NCBI RefSeq assembly: GCF_004362215.1
Contig: NZ_SNWR01000001.1
Location: forward strand, 2,358,001 to 2,422,000
Length of the DNA stretch: 64,000 nucleotides
Reading direction: 5' to 3'
Source: Paractinoplanes brasiliensis
GTDB taxonomy: Bacteria > Actinomycetota > Actinomycetes > Mycobacteriales > Micromonosporaceae
Positions 50,756 to 58,719 of the stretch are shown here, one piece after another (within the stretch, counting starts at the first letter, position 1; every line of letters starts with the position of its first letter). Below the pieces are notes generated by a model, which was given only the letters and a program-made list of their open reading frames with translations, was not told where the DNA came from and did not search any database. A program made the position numbers and the translations under genes.

Positions 50756-50779
50756 TCACCCCCCGCGGGCGGGGGGTGA
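50756..50779 (-). terminator. terminator of the flavin monooxygenase gene
   Basis: TCACCCCCC/GGGGGGTGA stem, about 33 nt beyond the stop at 50812. It also separates this gene from the ctaD promoter. Confidence 0.7.
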
Positions 50780-50811
50780 CCAAAGAGGTCAACAACGGTG
50801 CGTGCTCGCGC

Positions 50812-51918
50812 TCAGGCGGGCTGGACCAGGGGACGGTAGTGGTCCGAGAAGATCCGCAGGCCACGCCTGCGGAGCATCGGGTCCCGCATGGCGGGTGGCA
50901 TGTCACGGGTGCGGTCGCGCTCACGGGTGCGTTCACGCATGCCCGAGCAGCGGGGGCGACGGCGATTCTCGTACGCGGCGAGGGCCGCCGGCACGTCGTC
51001 GCCGGCTTTACGCAGCTCTTCGCCGAGGACGACCGCGTCTTCGAAGGACATCGCGGCGCCCTGGGCGAGGGTCGGAGCGGTGGCGTGGGCAGCATCACCG
51101 ACCAGCACCACCGGACCACGCGACCAGGCGTCGAGCACGACCTCGTCGGTGCGGGCGACCTGGACCTTCTCGATCGCGTTGAGGATCGCCGGCACCGGGC
51201 CGCCGAAACCGTCGAACAGCTCGCGCACCCGGGCCGGCGGGTCGTCCGGATTGGGCGCGTCGGGAGCCGTCTCGTCGGCGTGGAGGTAGAGCTTGCGGCT
51301 GCCCATCGGCATCACGACGAACGACGACCGGCGCCCGAGCAGGGCCGTCCAGTCGCTGAGCGGCGGCCCGCCGGAGACCACGGAGCGATAGACGATCTGG
51401 CCGGTCGGCGTGGCCGCGCCACCCAGCCCGGCCTTGGCCCGGATCGTCGAACGGCGACCGTCGGCCCCGACGACCAGGTCGTACTCGGCGACGCTGCCGT
51501 CGGCGAACTCGACCTTGGCGGTGCGGTCGAAGACCTCAAGATCCCGTACGGCGGTGTCGTAACGAACCTCACCACCCACCCCGGTGAGCAGGACCTGCTG
51601 CAGGTCGGCCCGGGAGAGGGCCCGTGACTCGCCGACACCGGCCCAGAGCGCCGCCACATCCATCTCGAAGAGCTCGCGGCCACGGGAGTCGAGGAAGATC
51701 TGCCGGAAGATGAGGTCACCGAGGGGACGCAGGGGCGCGTCGAGCCCGAGCTGACGCAGGGCCCGCGACGCGTTGCCGGGAAGGTAGATGCCGGCGCCGG
51801 GGAGCATGGTGGCCGGCAGTTCCTCGACCACGTCGGGGCGGAAGCCCGCGAGGCGCAGGGCCCGCGCGACGGCGAGCCCGGCGATTCCGGCGCCCACCAC
51901 CAGGATGCGCAACGTCAT
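50812..51918 (-). CDS. FAD-dependent monooxygenase (aromatic hydroxylase type)
   Basis: 368 residues. Rossmann FAD motif VVGAGIAGLAVARALRLAG; the DG motif in YDLVVGADGRRSTIRAK; the GD motif in VVLVGDAAHATAPTLAQGAAMSFEDA. All three are typical of class A flavoprotein hydroxylases. Substrate unknown. The C-terminus is Arg/Met-rich. ATG 51918 is chosen because the FAD motif begins there, with AAGG upstream. Confidence 0.88.
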   Translation of the reverse strand: MTLRILVVGAGIAGLAVARALRLAGFRPDVVEELPATMLPGAGIYLPGNASRALRQLGLDAPLRPLGDLIFRQIFLDSRGRELFEMDVAALWAGVGESRALSRADLQQVLLTGVGGEVRYDTAVRDLEVFDRTAKVEFADGSVAEYDLVVGADGRRSTIRAKAGLGGAATPTGQIVYRSVVSGGPPLSDWTALLGRRSSFVVMPMGSRKLYLHADETAPDAPNPDDPPARVRELFDGFGGPVPAILNAIEKVQVARTDEVVLDAWSRGPVVLVGDAAHATAPTLAQGAAMSFEDAVVLGEELRKAGDDVPAALAAYENRRRPRCSGMRERTRERDRTRDMPPAMRDPMLRRRGLRIFSDHYRPLVQPA

Positions 51919-52109
51919 CGCAGCCTTGCCTCCCACCCGTCGGACACGCGTTGGAGCCAAGACACTACCCCGAGCCACCGCCGGGCAAAACCCGCGATCA
52001 TCGAGGAGTCCGAATTGTTCGGAAGGCTCGCATTGCAGTCACTCTCGCACGAGGGTACGACGAATTACGCCGGTGTATTTTCCCCCGCCCCGGGAGAACA
52101 CTGGAAGAC

Positions 52110-53249
52110 ATGACCGACCGTCTCGCCGACTATCGCCGCAAAAGAGACGCCTCCCGCACGCCCGAGCCCGTTCCCGGAACGGATAACTCCGGCGAGTCGG
52201 ACACGCAGGAGAAACGGTCGGCGAGCGGGCGGAAGAAGGCGCGTGGCCGGGAGGCGGCGGCTGGTGGGCGGTTCGTCATCCAGCAGCATCATGCGCGGAG
52301 CCTGCACTGGGATGTGCGGCTGGAGCACGACGGTGTGCTGGTGTCGTTCGCGGTGCCGCGGGGATTGCCTCGCGACCAGCACCGCAACAACCTGGCCAAG
52401 CACACCGAGGACCATCCGCTCGAATATCTGAGCTTCTCGGGGGAGATCCCGGCCGGCGAGTACGGCGGCGGCCGGATGACGATTTTCGACAGCGGCACGT
52501 ACGAGGTGGACAAGTGGCGCGACGACGAGATCGGCGTCACCTTCCACGGGGAGCGGGCCACCGGGCGCTACGTCTTCTTCCAGACCGGCGGCAACGACTG
52601 GATGGTCCGCCGGATGGATCCACCCGAACCGGGCTGGGAGACGATGCCCGAGGTGGTGCCGCCGATGCTGCCGACCCGCGCCGCCCACCTGCCGGGCGAG
52701 GACGCCGAGTGGGGCTACGAGATGGCCTGGGGCGGCCGGCGCGTCGTCGCGTACGTCTCGGGCGGCCGGGTGCGCCTGCTGGACGCCGACGGCAATGAGG
52801 TGACGTCGTGGTATCCGGAGATCCGGCCGCTGGGGCCGCAGCTGGCGCCGATCGAGGCCGTGATCGACGGCGAGGTCGTCGCCTTCGCGGAGGCGCGGCC
52901 CGATCCGGCCCTGTTGGAGCGGCGCAAGCAACCGAAGGACTCGGCCGCGGCCCGGCGCGCCGCCGAGCGCACCCCGGTGCATTTCCTCGCGTACGACCTG
53001 CTCTGGCTGGAGGGCCACAGCACGGTCGAGGCGGTGCGGTACGCCGAGCGCCGGGAACTGCTGGAGGGGCTGGCGGTCAACGGCGACAACTGGCAGACCC
53101 CGCCCTTCTTCCCGGGCGGCGGCGAGTTCGCCCTGGAGGCGGCCGCGGCCCAGGGCCTGGCCGGCGTCGTGGCCAAGCGCCTCGACTCCCCTTACCTGCC
53201 CGGCCGCCGCAGCCGGCTCTGGCTGACCATCAGCGCCGGCGCCGGGTAA
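52110..53249 (+). CDS. LigD-like protein: 3'-phosphoesterase domain plus inactive ligase domain
   Basis: 379 residues. Residues about 53-170 form a LigD 3'-phosphoesterase domain with the catalytic pattern FVIQQHHARSLHWDVRLE (His61, His66, Asp68, Arg70 region) and YLSFSGEIPAGEYGGG. Residues about 190-379 resemble the ATP-dependent ligase adenylation domain, but motif I reads YEMAWGGRR (203-211), where an active ligase has a Lys-x-Asp-Gly core. Motif III IDGEVVAF is kept. Motif V reads WLTIS in place of the usual Lys-containing form. The OB-fold and polymerase domains are missing. It probably trims 3' ends, with the dead ligase as a binding domain (inference). Confidence 0.88.
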   Translation: MTDRLADYRRKRDASRTPEPVPGTDNSGESDTQEKRSASGRKKARGREAAAGGRFVIQQHHARSLHWDVRLEHDGVLVSFAVPRGLPRDQHRNNLAKHTEDHPLEYLSFSGEIPAGEYGGGRMTIFDSGTYEVDKWRDDEIGVTFHGERATGRYVFFQTGGNDWMVRRMDPPEPGWETMPEVVPPMLPTRAAHLPGEDAEWGYEMAWGGRRVVAYVSGGRVRLLDADGNEVTSWYPEIRPLGPQLAPIEAVIDGEVVAFAEARPDPALLERRKQPKDSAAARRAAERTPVHFLAYDLLWLEGHSTVEAVRYAERRELLEGLAVNGDNWQTPPFFPGGGEFALEAAAAQGLAGVVAKRLDSPYLPGRRSRLWLTISAGAG

Positions 53250-53310
53250 GAAAGCCGGGTGAGAAGGCGCAGACGCGGGAAGACACGTGCGGCGAGCAGC
53301 CGTCCCGAGA

Positions 53311-54852
53311 TCAGCTCCGACGCCGGGTGAGCAGGAACGCTCCCGCCCCGCCCAGCACGAGCAGCAACCCGACCGCGACCAGCCCCGCCGCCGCCGGCCC
53401 GGTGATGGGCAGCCCACCACCGCCGCCGGAGCCGCCCGATCCGCCGGGCGCCGCAACGGGCGGGTTGATCACGACCGCCGCCGTGTTGTTGGCCTTGTTC
53501 AGCTCCTCGGCCGGCGCGCCGACCGCCACCGCGCCGCGGGCGCCCGTGACGACCTTGTCCATCCGCAGGCCGAAATCGAAGCTGAGGGTGCCGCCGACCT
53601 TGAGCAGGTTGTAGAAGTCGCAGCTGTAACGCAACTCGCCGGGTTCGCCGCGCCGGGTCTCGTCGACCTTGCCGCTGCTGGCCATCGGCGCGCAGAGCTC
53701 CGGCACCTTCACCGCGGTGGCGCCGTTGGGCACGTAGAAGCGCACGGTCGGCCAGCCGGGGTTGACCCGGCTGCGGTCGAGAGCGGCGGGCCCGTTGTTG
53801 CGCAGCCCGACCGGAACGGTGACGACCGCCCCTTTCTTGCCGCGTGCCGTGACGCCGACGGCGGCCAGGTCGGTCGACTGCTCACCGGTGACGGTCAGCT
53901 TCATGCCGTGCGACGTGTACCCGGTCACGGCCTGCGGCGGCCCCGCCTTGGCCGTGGTGACCTCGGTCAGCCGCAGCACCCCGCCTTTGCCGGCCGCGCC
54001 CAGCCGGCCGAACCCGCCCTTGAGCACGTACTGCCGGAAGTCGGCGAACTCCTCGTCGGTCATCCACTGCCACCCGGCGTACTGCTCGCTGGGGGCCGCG
54101 GTGTCCTGGCGCACCCGCATCGGCAGGGTGACCCGGTAGGTGACTCCGGGGGCGAGCGTCTGCGGGAAGACGCACGAGGTCAGCACGCCCTCGAGGTAGG
54201 AGCAGTTGCTGAACTGCGTACGGGACTGGAAGGCGTACTGGGCGGAAGCCACGATCGCCGTGCCCTGGGCCGGCACGGTGGACGAGTTGGTGATCGTCAG
54301 CGGGGTGTCGATGGTCGCGCCGGGAGCGGCCGAGCGTTCCTTCTCGGGGTCGACGGCGGTCAGCGTGACACCCTCGCCCACGACGATCTTGGCGGTGCGC
54401 CTGACCGGGGCGTAGCCCTTCACGGTCATGGTCGCGCTGAGCGTGGCCGTCTGCCCGGCCGTGGCGCCCTCGGCCACCTGGACGTAGCCGACCACACCGG
54501 AGTCGACACCCTCGGGGGTGAGCCTGTCGACCATCGGGCCGCAGGTCAGCTCGAGCAGGTCGGCGATGTCGACGCTGCAGTTGTTGGGGTGCCCCGCCTC
54601 CTGCAGGGTGAAGGCGGCAGGCTGGTTGATCAGCTCGTACTTGAGGCTGACCGCGTTGCTCGCCACGGGCAGCGGGCGGTCGGCGAAGAGCAGCGTGTAG
54701 ATGAGGGCCGAGGAGCCCGGCGCCAGCGTGTAGCTCTTGACGAAGAAGTCGACCTTGGCCTTGGCCGCGGCCTGGGCCGGCGCCGCCCAGGCGAAGAGCA
54801 GGGCCAGCGCGGCAAGACCGGCCAGCAGACGCCGAAGAACAGGTGGACGCAT
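53311..54852 (-). CDS. secreted LPxTG-anchored surface protein
   Basis: 513 residues. A signal peptide ends AAPAQA. A large beta-rich extracytoplasmic region follows, with pairs of Cys in NNCSVDIADLLELTCG and SNCSYLEGVLTSC, and repeats of DUF11-like form (TPLTITNSSTVPAQG, VPVGLRNNGPAALD). The tail has a Gly/Ser linker, LPITG, a TM helix and RRRS, a complete sortase sorting signal. It should be covalently attached to the cell wall. ATG 54852 has GGAGGAG just upstream. Function unknown; adhesion or a structural role is likely. Confidence 0.88.
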   Translation of the reverse strand: MRPPVLRRLLAGLAALALLFAWAAPAQAAAKAKVDFFVKSYTLAPGSSALIYTLLFADRPLPVASNAVSLKYELINQPAAFTLQEAGHPNNCSVDIADLLELTCGPMVDRLTPEGVDSGVVGYVQVAEGATAGQTATLSATMTVKGYAPVRRTAKIVVGEGVTLTAVDPEKERSAAPGATIDTPLTITNSSTVPAQGTAIVASAQYAFQSRTQFSNCSYLEGVLTSCVFPQTLAPGVTYRVTLPMRVRQDTAAPSEQYAGWQWMTDEEFADFRQYVLKGGFGRLGAAGKGGVLRLTEVTTAKAGPPQAVTGYTSHGMKLTVTGEQSTDLAAVGVTARGKKGAVVTVPVGLRNNGPAALDRSRVNPGWPTVRFYVPNGATAVKVPELCAPMASSGKVDETRRGEPGELRYSCDFYNLLKVGGTLSFDFGLRMDKVVTGARGAVAVGAPAEELNKANNTAAVVINPPVAAPGGSGGSGGGGGLPITGPAAAGLVAVGLLLVLGGAGAFLLTRRRS

Positions 54853-55091
54853 CGGACTCCTCCGTAGGCCCGGCAACATCGCAAGCGCCCGCAGCATAGA
54901 GAGGCGCGAGCCCGCCCGTTGCCCCGAGACCAAATCGTTATCTCAGCGGCGCGCGAAGTCAGGTTGAATCCGTCCGCCCGGCGCACCGGCAGTCCGTGCC
55001 CCCAGCGCGGCTTCCGGGTTCCCTTTCATCAGCCCCCCGGCTCCCGATGAAGGGTTTACCGGTGACCGCAGCGGAAAGGTCTTCTGTTTAG

Positions 55092-56486
55092 ATGCACGCC
55101 GACAGCCCCCCACTCCCCGGACCGATGACCGAGATGTCTGCTGAACTCTGGAACTCCGCCGCCCGCGTCCTCGAGATCAACTGGCAGGACGACCACATGG
55201 TCCCGTCCCGTCGGCTCTATCCGCACCAGTGGAGCTGGGACGCCGCCTTCATCGCGGTCGGACTGGCCTACGTCAACCCGGCTCGGGCCTGGCGTGACCT
55301 GCGCAGCCTGTTCGAGGCGCAGTGGCCGGACGGGCGGGTTCCGCACATCGTCTTCGACCCCGCGACCGCCGAGGCCGACTACTTCCCGGGCCCCGCGTTC
55401 TGGTCCGTTCCCCCGTACGCGAACCGTCCCGCCCACGGAAGCACCGGGATCGTTCAGCCTCCCCTGCACGCGGTGGCGGCCTGGGAGGTTTATCGGCGGG
55501 CCTCCGCGCACGGGGCGGCCCACGTCCAGCAGGCGTACGGGGAATTGGAATGGCTTTATCCCCGTCTGGTGGCCCAGCAGGACTATCTGACGACGCGCCG
55601 CGATCTGGGTGGCGGTGGACTGGCCGCGCTCGTGCACCCGTGGGAGTCCGGGCTCGACAACAGCCCGTCCTGGGACGCCGCGATGGCCAACGTGCCCGCC
55701 GACATGTCGCTGCTGACCACGTTCCGCCGGCGTGACCTCGACGTGGCCGACGCCGCGCACCGCCCGACCGATCGCGACTACGCCCGGTACGTCGGCCTGG
55801 TTCTGAGTTATCGCGCCGAGCAGTACTCGGACACCGACCTGCTGAGCCGGCACGCGTTCGCCGTCGAGTGCCCGTCGTTCAACGCGATCCTGGGCGCGGC
55901 CGAGCTGGCGCTGGCCCAGATCGCGGCGGTGCTCGGGCTGGCCGCCGAGTCGGAGGCGCACCGGGAGCGGGCCCAGCGGATCACCAACGCCCTCATCAAG
56001 CGCCTGTGGAACCCGGACACGCGGACGTTCCACGCGCGTGACGTGCGCACCGGCACGCTCAGCGCGGCGCACAGCGTGAGCGGCCTGATGCCGTTGATGC
56101 TGCCCGACCTGCAGCCCGAGCAGGTCGCGGGCGTGCTGGCCGAGGCCCGGTCGGAAAGGTTCGGGCTGCCCGACGAGACCGGTTTGCCGGTGCCCAGCTA
56201 CGACCGGACGGCGCCCGACTTCGACACCCAGCGTTACTGGCGCGGGCCGGTCTGGATCAACGTGAACTGGCTGCTGCGCCGCGGCCTGCTGACCCACGGC
56301 CTGCGCGACGAGGCCGAGGACCTGCGGGCGGCGATGGTACGGCTGGTGCACCGCAACGGCCACTTCGAGTATTTCCACCCGAAGAACGGCGAGGGCCTGG
56401 GCGCGCCCACGTTCAGCTGGACCGCCGCCCTGGCCCTCGACCTGCTCGCCGACCGTTCCGTGCCGGCGTACGCAAAAGCAGGGTGA
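55092..56486 (+). CDS. GH63-like glycoside hydrolase (glucosylglycerate/mannosylglycerate hydrolase type)
   Basis: 464 residues, (alpha/alpha)6-barrel enzyme. Family stretches: YPHQWSWDAAFIAVGLAYV, GSTGIVQPPLHAVAAW, VHPWESGLDNSPSWD (likely acid region), CPSFNAILGAAELAL, and YWRGPVWINVNWLLRRGL near the C-terminus. Mycobacterial relatives hydrolyse glucosylglycerate, a compatible solute used in nitrogen-stress recovery; that substrate is inferred by resemblance only. ATG 55125 is an alternative start. Convergent with mscR, 3 bp between stops. Confidence 0.85.
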   Translation: MHADSPPLPGPMTEMSAELWNSAARVLEINWQDDHMVPSRRLYPHQWSWDAAFIAVGLAYVNPARAWRDLRSLFEAQWPDGRVPHIVFDPATAEADYFPGPAFWSVPPYANRPAHGSTGIVQPPLHAVAAWEVYRRASAHGAAHVQQAYGELEWLYPRLVAQQDYLTTRRDLGGGGLAALVHPWESGLDNSPSWDAAMANVPADMSLLTTFRRRDLDVADAAHRPTDRDYARYVGLVLSYRAEQYSDTDLLSRHAFAVECPSFNAILGAAELALAQIAAVLGLAAESEAHRERAQRITNALIKRLWNPDTRTFHARDVRTGTLSAAHSVSGLMPLMLPDLQPEQVAGVLAEARSERFGLPDETGLPVPSYDRTAPDFDTQRYWRGPVWINVNWLLRRGLLTHGLRDEAEDLRAAMVRLVHRNGHFEYFHPKNGEGLGAPTFSWTAALALDLLADRSVPAYAKAG

Positions 56487-56489
56487 CCC

Positions 56490-57575
56490 TCAGAAGACGA
56501 CCACGGAGCGCAGCACGCCGCCCGTGTGCATCTTTTTGAAGGCGTCCTCGACCTGGCCGAGCGGGATCTCCTCGGTCACGAACGCGTCCAGGTCGAGGCG
56601 TCCCTGCAGGTAGAGCTCGGTCAGCATGGGGAAGTCACGGGTGGGCAGGCAGTCGCCGTACCAGCTGGACTTGAGCGCGCCGCCTCGCCCGAAGACCTCG
56701 AGCAGCGGCAGCTCGATCTTCATGTCGGGGGTGGGCACGCCGACCAGCACCACCGTGCCGGCCAGATCACGGGCGTAAAAGGCCTGCTCGTACGTCTCGG
56801 GGCGGCCCACAGCCTCAACCACGACATCGGCGCCGAAGCCGCCGGTCAGCTCCTTGACCTTTTCGACCACGTCGACGCCACGGGCATTCACAACATGCGT
56901 CGCGCCGAACTTCCGGGCCCACTCCAGCTTCTGGTCGTCGGTGTCGATCGCGATGATCGTGGTGGCCCCGGCCAGCGCCGCCCCGGCCACCGCGCCGTCG
57001 CCGACCCCGCCGCAGCCGATCACCGCGACCGAGTCGCCACGGGTCACGCCGCCGGTGTTGATCGCCGCGCCGATGCCGGCCATGACGCCGCAGCCCAGCA
57101 GGCCGACGGCGGCGGCGCGGGCCCGCGGGTCGACCTTTGTGCACTGTCCCGCGTGCACCAGCGTCTTTTCGACGAACGCGCCGATGCCCAGCGCCGGGGA
57201 CAGCTCGGTCCCGTCCTCGAGGGTCATCTTCTGGGTGGCGTTGTGGGTGGCGAAGCAGTACCACGGCTTGCCCTTGTTGCAGGCGCGGCAGTTGCCGCAG
57301 ACCGCCCGCCAGTTCAGCACCACGAAATCACCCGGGGCGACGTCGGTGACCCCGGCGCCGACCGACTCGACCACGCCGGCCGCCTCGTGCCCGAGCAGGA
57401 ACGGGAAGTCGTCGTTGATGCCGCCCTCGCGATAGTGCAGGTCGGTGTGGCACACCCCGCACGCCTGGATCGCGACGACGGCCTCGCCGGGCCCGGGATC
57501 GGGAATCACGATCGTGGTGAGCTCGACGGGGGCACCCTTGCTGCGGGCGATGACGCCCTGCACTCGCTGACTCAT
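56490..57575 (-). CDS. mscR: S-(hydroxymethyl)mycothiol dehydrogenase
   Basis: 361 residues, zinc-dependent class III-like alcohol dehydrogenase. It oxidises the formaldehyde-mycothiol adduct with NAD+ and also reduces S-nitrosomycothiol. Catalytic Zn: CGVCHTDLHYREGG and GHEAAG; structural Zn: the Cys set in CGNCRACNKGKPWYC; NAD motif GCGGVGDGAVAGAALAGA with Asp at IAIDTDDQK. It implies that the host makes mycothiol. Downstream of a MarR gene by 19 bp. Confidence 0.94.
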   Translation of the reverse strand: MSQRVQGVIARSKGAPVELTTIVIPDPGPGEAVVAIQACGVCHTDLHYREGGINDDFPFLLGHEAAGVVESVGAGVTDVAPGDFVVLNWRAVCGNCRACNKGKPWYCFATHNATQKMTLEDGTELSPALGIGAFVEKTLVHAGQCTKVDPRARAAAVGLLGCGVMAGIGAAINTGGVTRGDSVAVIGCGGVGDGAVAGAALAGATTIIAIDTDDQKLEWARKFGATHVVNARGVDVVEKVKELTGGFGADVVVEAVGRPETYEQAFYARDLAGTVVLVGVPTPDMKIELPLLEVFGRGGALKSSWYGDCLPTRDFPMLTELYLQGRLDLDAFVTEEIPLGQVEDAFKKMHTGGVLRSVVVF

Positions 57576-57594
57576 GGGCCCAGCGTAGATGCGA

Positions 57595-58101
57595 TCACGC
57601 GCATGGGTCAGAGGTCGCGGGGATGCGGATGTCGAGCGGCTGGTCGAGCAGCGCGTCGGCCAGCTTGGCCAGCTGGCGCACCTGGGCCGGGGACAGCCGG
57701 TCGAAGACGAGCTGCTGCACGGCCTCGACGTGCCCGGGCGCCGAATCCCTGATCTTGTCGAAGCCGTCGCCGGTGAGCACGGCGATCTGCACCCGGCCGT
57801 CGTCGGGGTCGCGCTCGCGGCGCACCCAGCCGTGGCCTTCGAGGCGGGCGACGACGTGCGACAGGCGGGACAGCGACGCGGTGACGGACTTGGCCAGCTT
57901 GCTCATGGCCAGCCGGCGGTCGGGTTGCTCGCTGAGCCGGACCAGGACGATGTAGCCCATGTGGGTCAGCCCGGCGTCGCGCTGCAACTGAGCCTCGAGC
58001 GCCGCGGGCACCTTGATCAGCACTTCGACGAAGCGGCGCCACGTCTGTTGCTGCTCGTCGGTCAACCACCGCGGCTCGGCCGCGCCAGAAGGCTCTGTCA
58101 T
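57595..58101 (-). CDS. MarR-family regulator
   Basis: 168 residues. Winged HTH with RRLAMSKLAKSVTASLSRLSHVVARLEGHGWVRRERDPDDGRVQIAVLT, the MarR wing with its Asp-Arg pair. Transcribed into mscR at 19 bp, so it may respond to aldehyde, nitrosative or thiol stress (inference). No operator could be singled out in 58102-58238. Confidence 0.9.
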   Translation of the reverse strand: MTEPSGAAEPRWLTDEQQQTWRRFVEVLIKVPAALEAQLQRDAGLTHMGYIVLVRLSEQPDRRLAMSKLAKSVTASLSRLSHVVARLEGHGWVRRERDPDDGRVQIAVLTGDGFDKIRDSAPGHVEAVQQLVFDRLSPAQVRQLAKLADALLDQPLDIRIPATSDPCA

Positions 58102-58238
58102 GCAGGAAGGTTAGTGGCGGGCCGGGCTCAGGTCACGATCCGGGTCAAGGTTGCCCCGGACGTGTGCCAGATTGATCGACGTGCGGCGTTGTCCCTAGTA
58201 CGCTCCGGCTTTGACCTACCCGGGGGCCGGCCGAAGCG

Positions 58239-58293
58239 GCACGGCGCCGGCACCGGTTCGGCTGGGGGGCCACGACCGGTGCCGGCGCCGTGC
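58239..58293 (-). terminator. strong hairpin, 19-bp perfect stem
   Basis: Arms 58239-58257 and 58275-58293 are perfectly complementary around a 17-nt loop, 18 nt beyond the cupin stop on the minus strand. Likely the terminator of the cupin gene. Confidence 0.8.
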
Positions 58294-58311
58294 TCATATC
58301 CGCGGCGCCGC

Positions 58312-58701
58312 TCAGCCCTGCGGCGGCTCGTCCTTGCCGGCTTCCTCCAGCGCGTCGGCCTCTTCCTTCGTCTTGTGCACGGCGCCCTCGGCGTGCTCCG
58401 GCGGGCCGTAGACGGTGTAGAGCACCAGCGGGTTGGGGCCGGTGTTGAGGAAGTTGTGCTTGCGCCCGGCCGGCACCACGACGAGGTCACCCTGGGTGAC
58501 CTTACGCTCCTGGCCGGACACGATGGCCTTGCCGGTGCCGCTGACGAAGGTGAGGATCTGATCCACCTCGTGGACCTCCTCGCCGATCTCGCCGTCCGGC
58601 GGAATCGTCATGATGACCAACTGGGTGTGCTTGCCGGTCCAGAGCACGCGGCGGAAATCCGGGCTCTCCTCGGCGACGGTGGCGATTGTGAAGTGCTCCA
58701 T
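58312..58701 (-). CDS. small cupin-domain protein
   Basis: 129 residues, one cupin barrel. Motif 1: GEEVHEVDQILTFVSGTGKA, with one His and Glu as metal ligands. Motif 2: GDLVVVPAGRKHNFLNTG. Such proteins bind a metal ion and may be isomerases or dioxygenases, or may have sensing roles; the substrate is unknown. A Lys/Glu-rich tail ends the chain. The PAS-EAL gene ends 18 bp upstream on the same strand, so the two may be co-transcribed. Confidence 0.85.
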   Translation of the reverse strand: MEHFTIATVAEESPDFRRVLWTGKHTQLVIMTIPPDGEIGEEVHEVDQILTFVSGTGKAIVSGQERKVTQGDLVVVPAGRKHNFLNTGPNPLVLYTVYGPPEHAEGAVHKTKEEADALEEAGKDEPPQG

Positions 58702-58719
58702 GGCCTTGGTGTACCCAGC

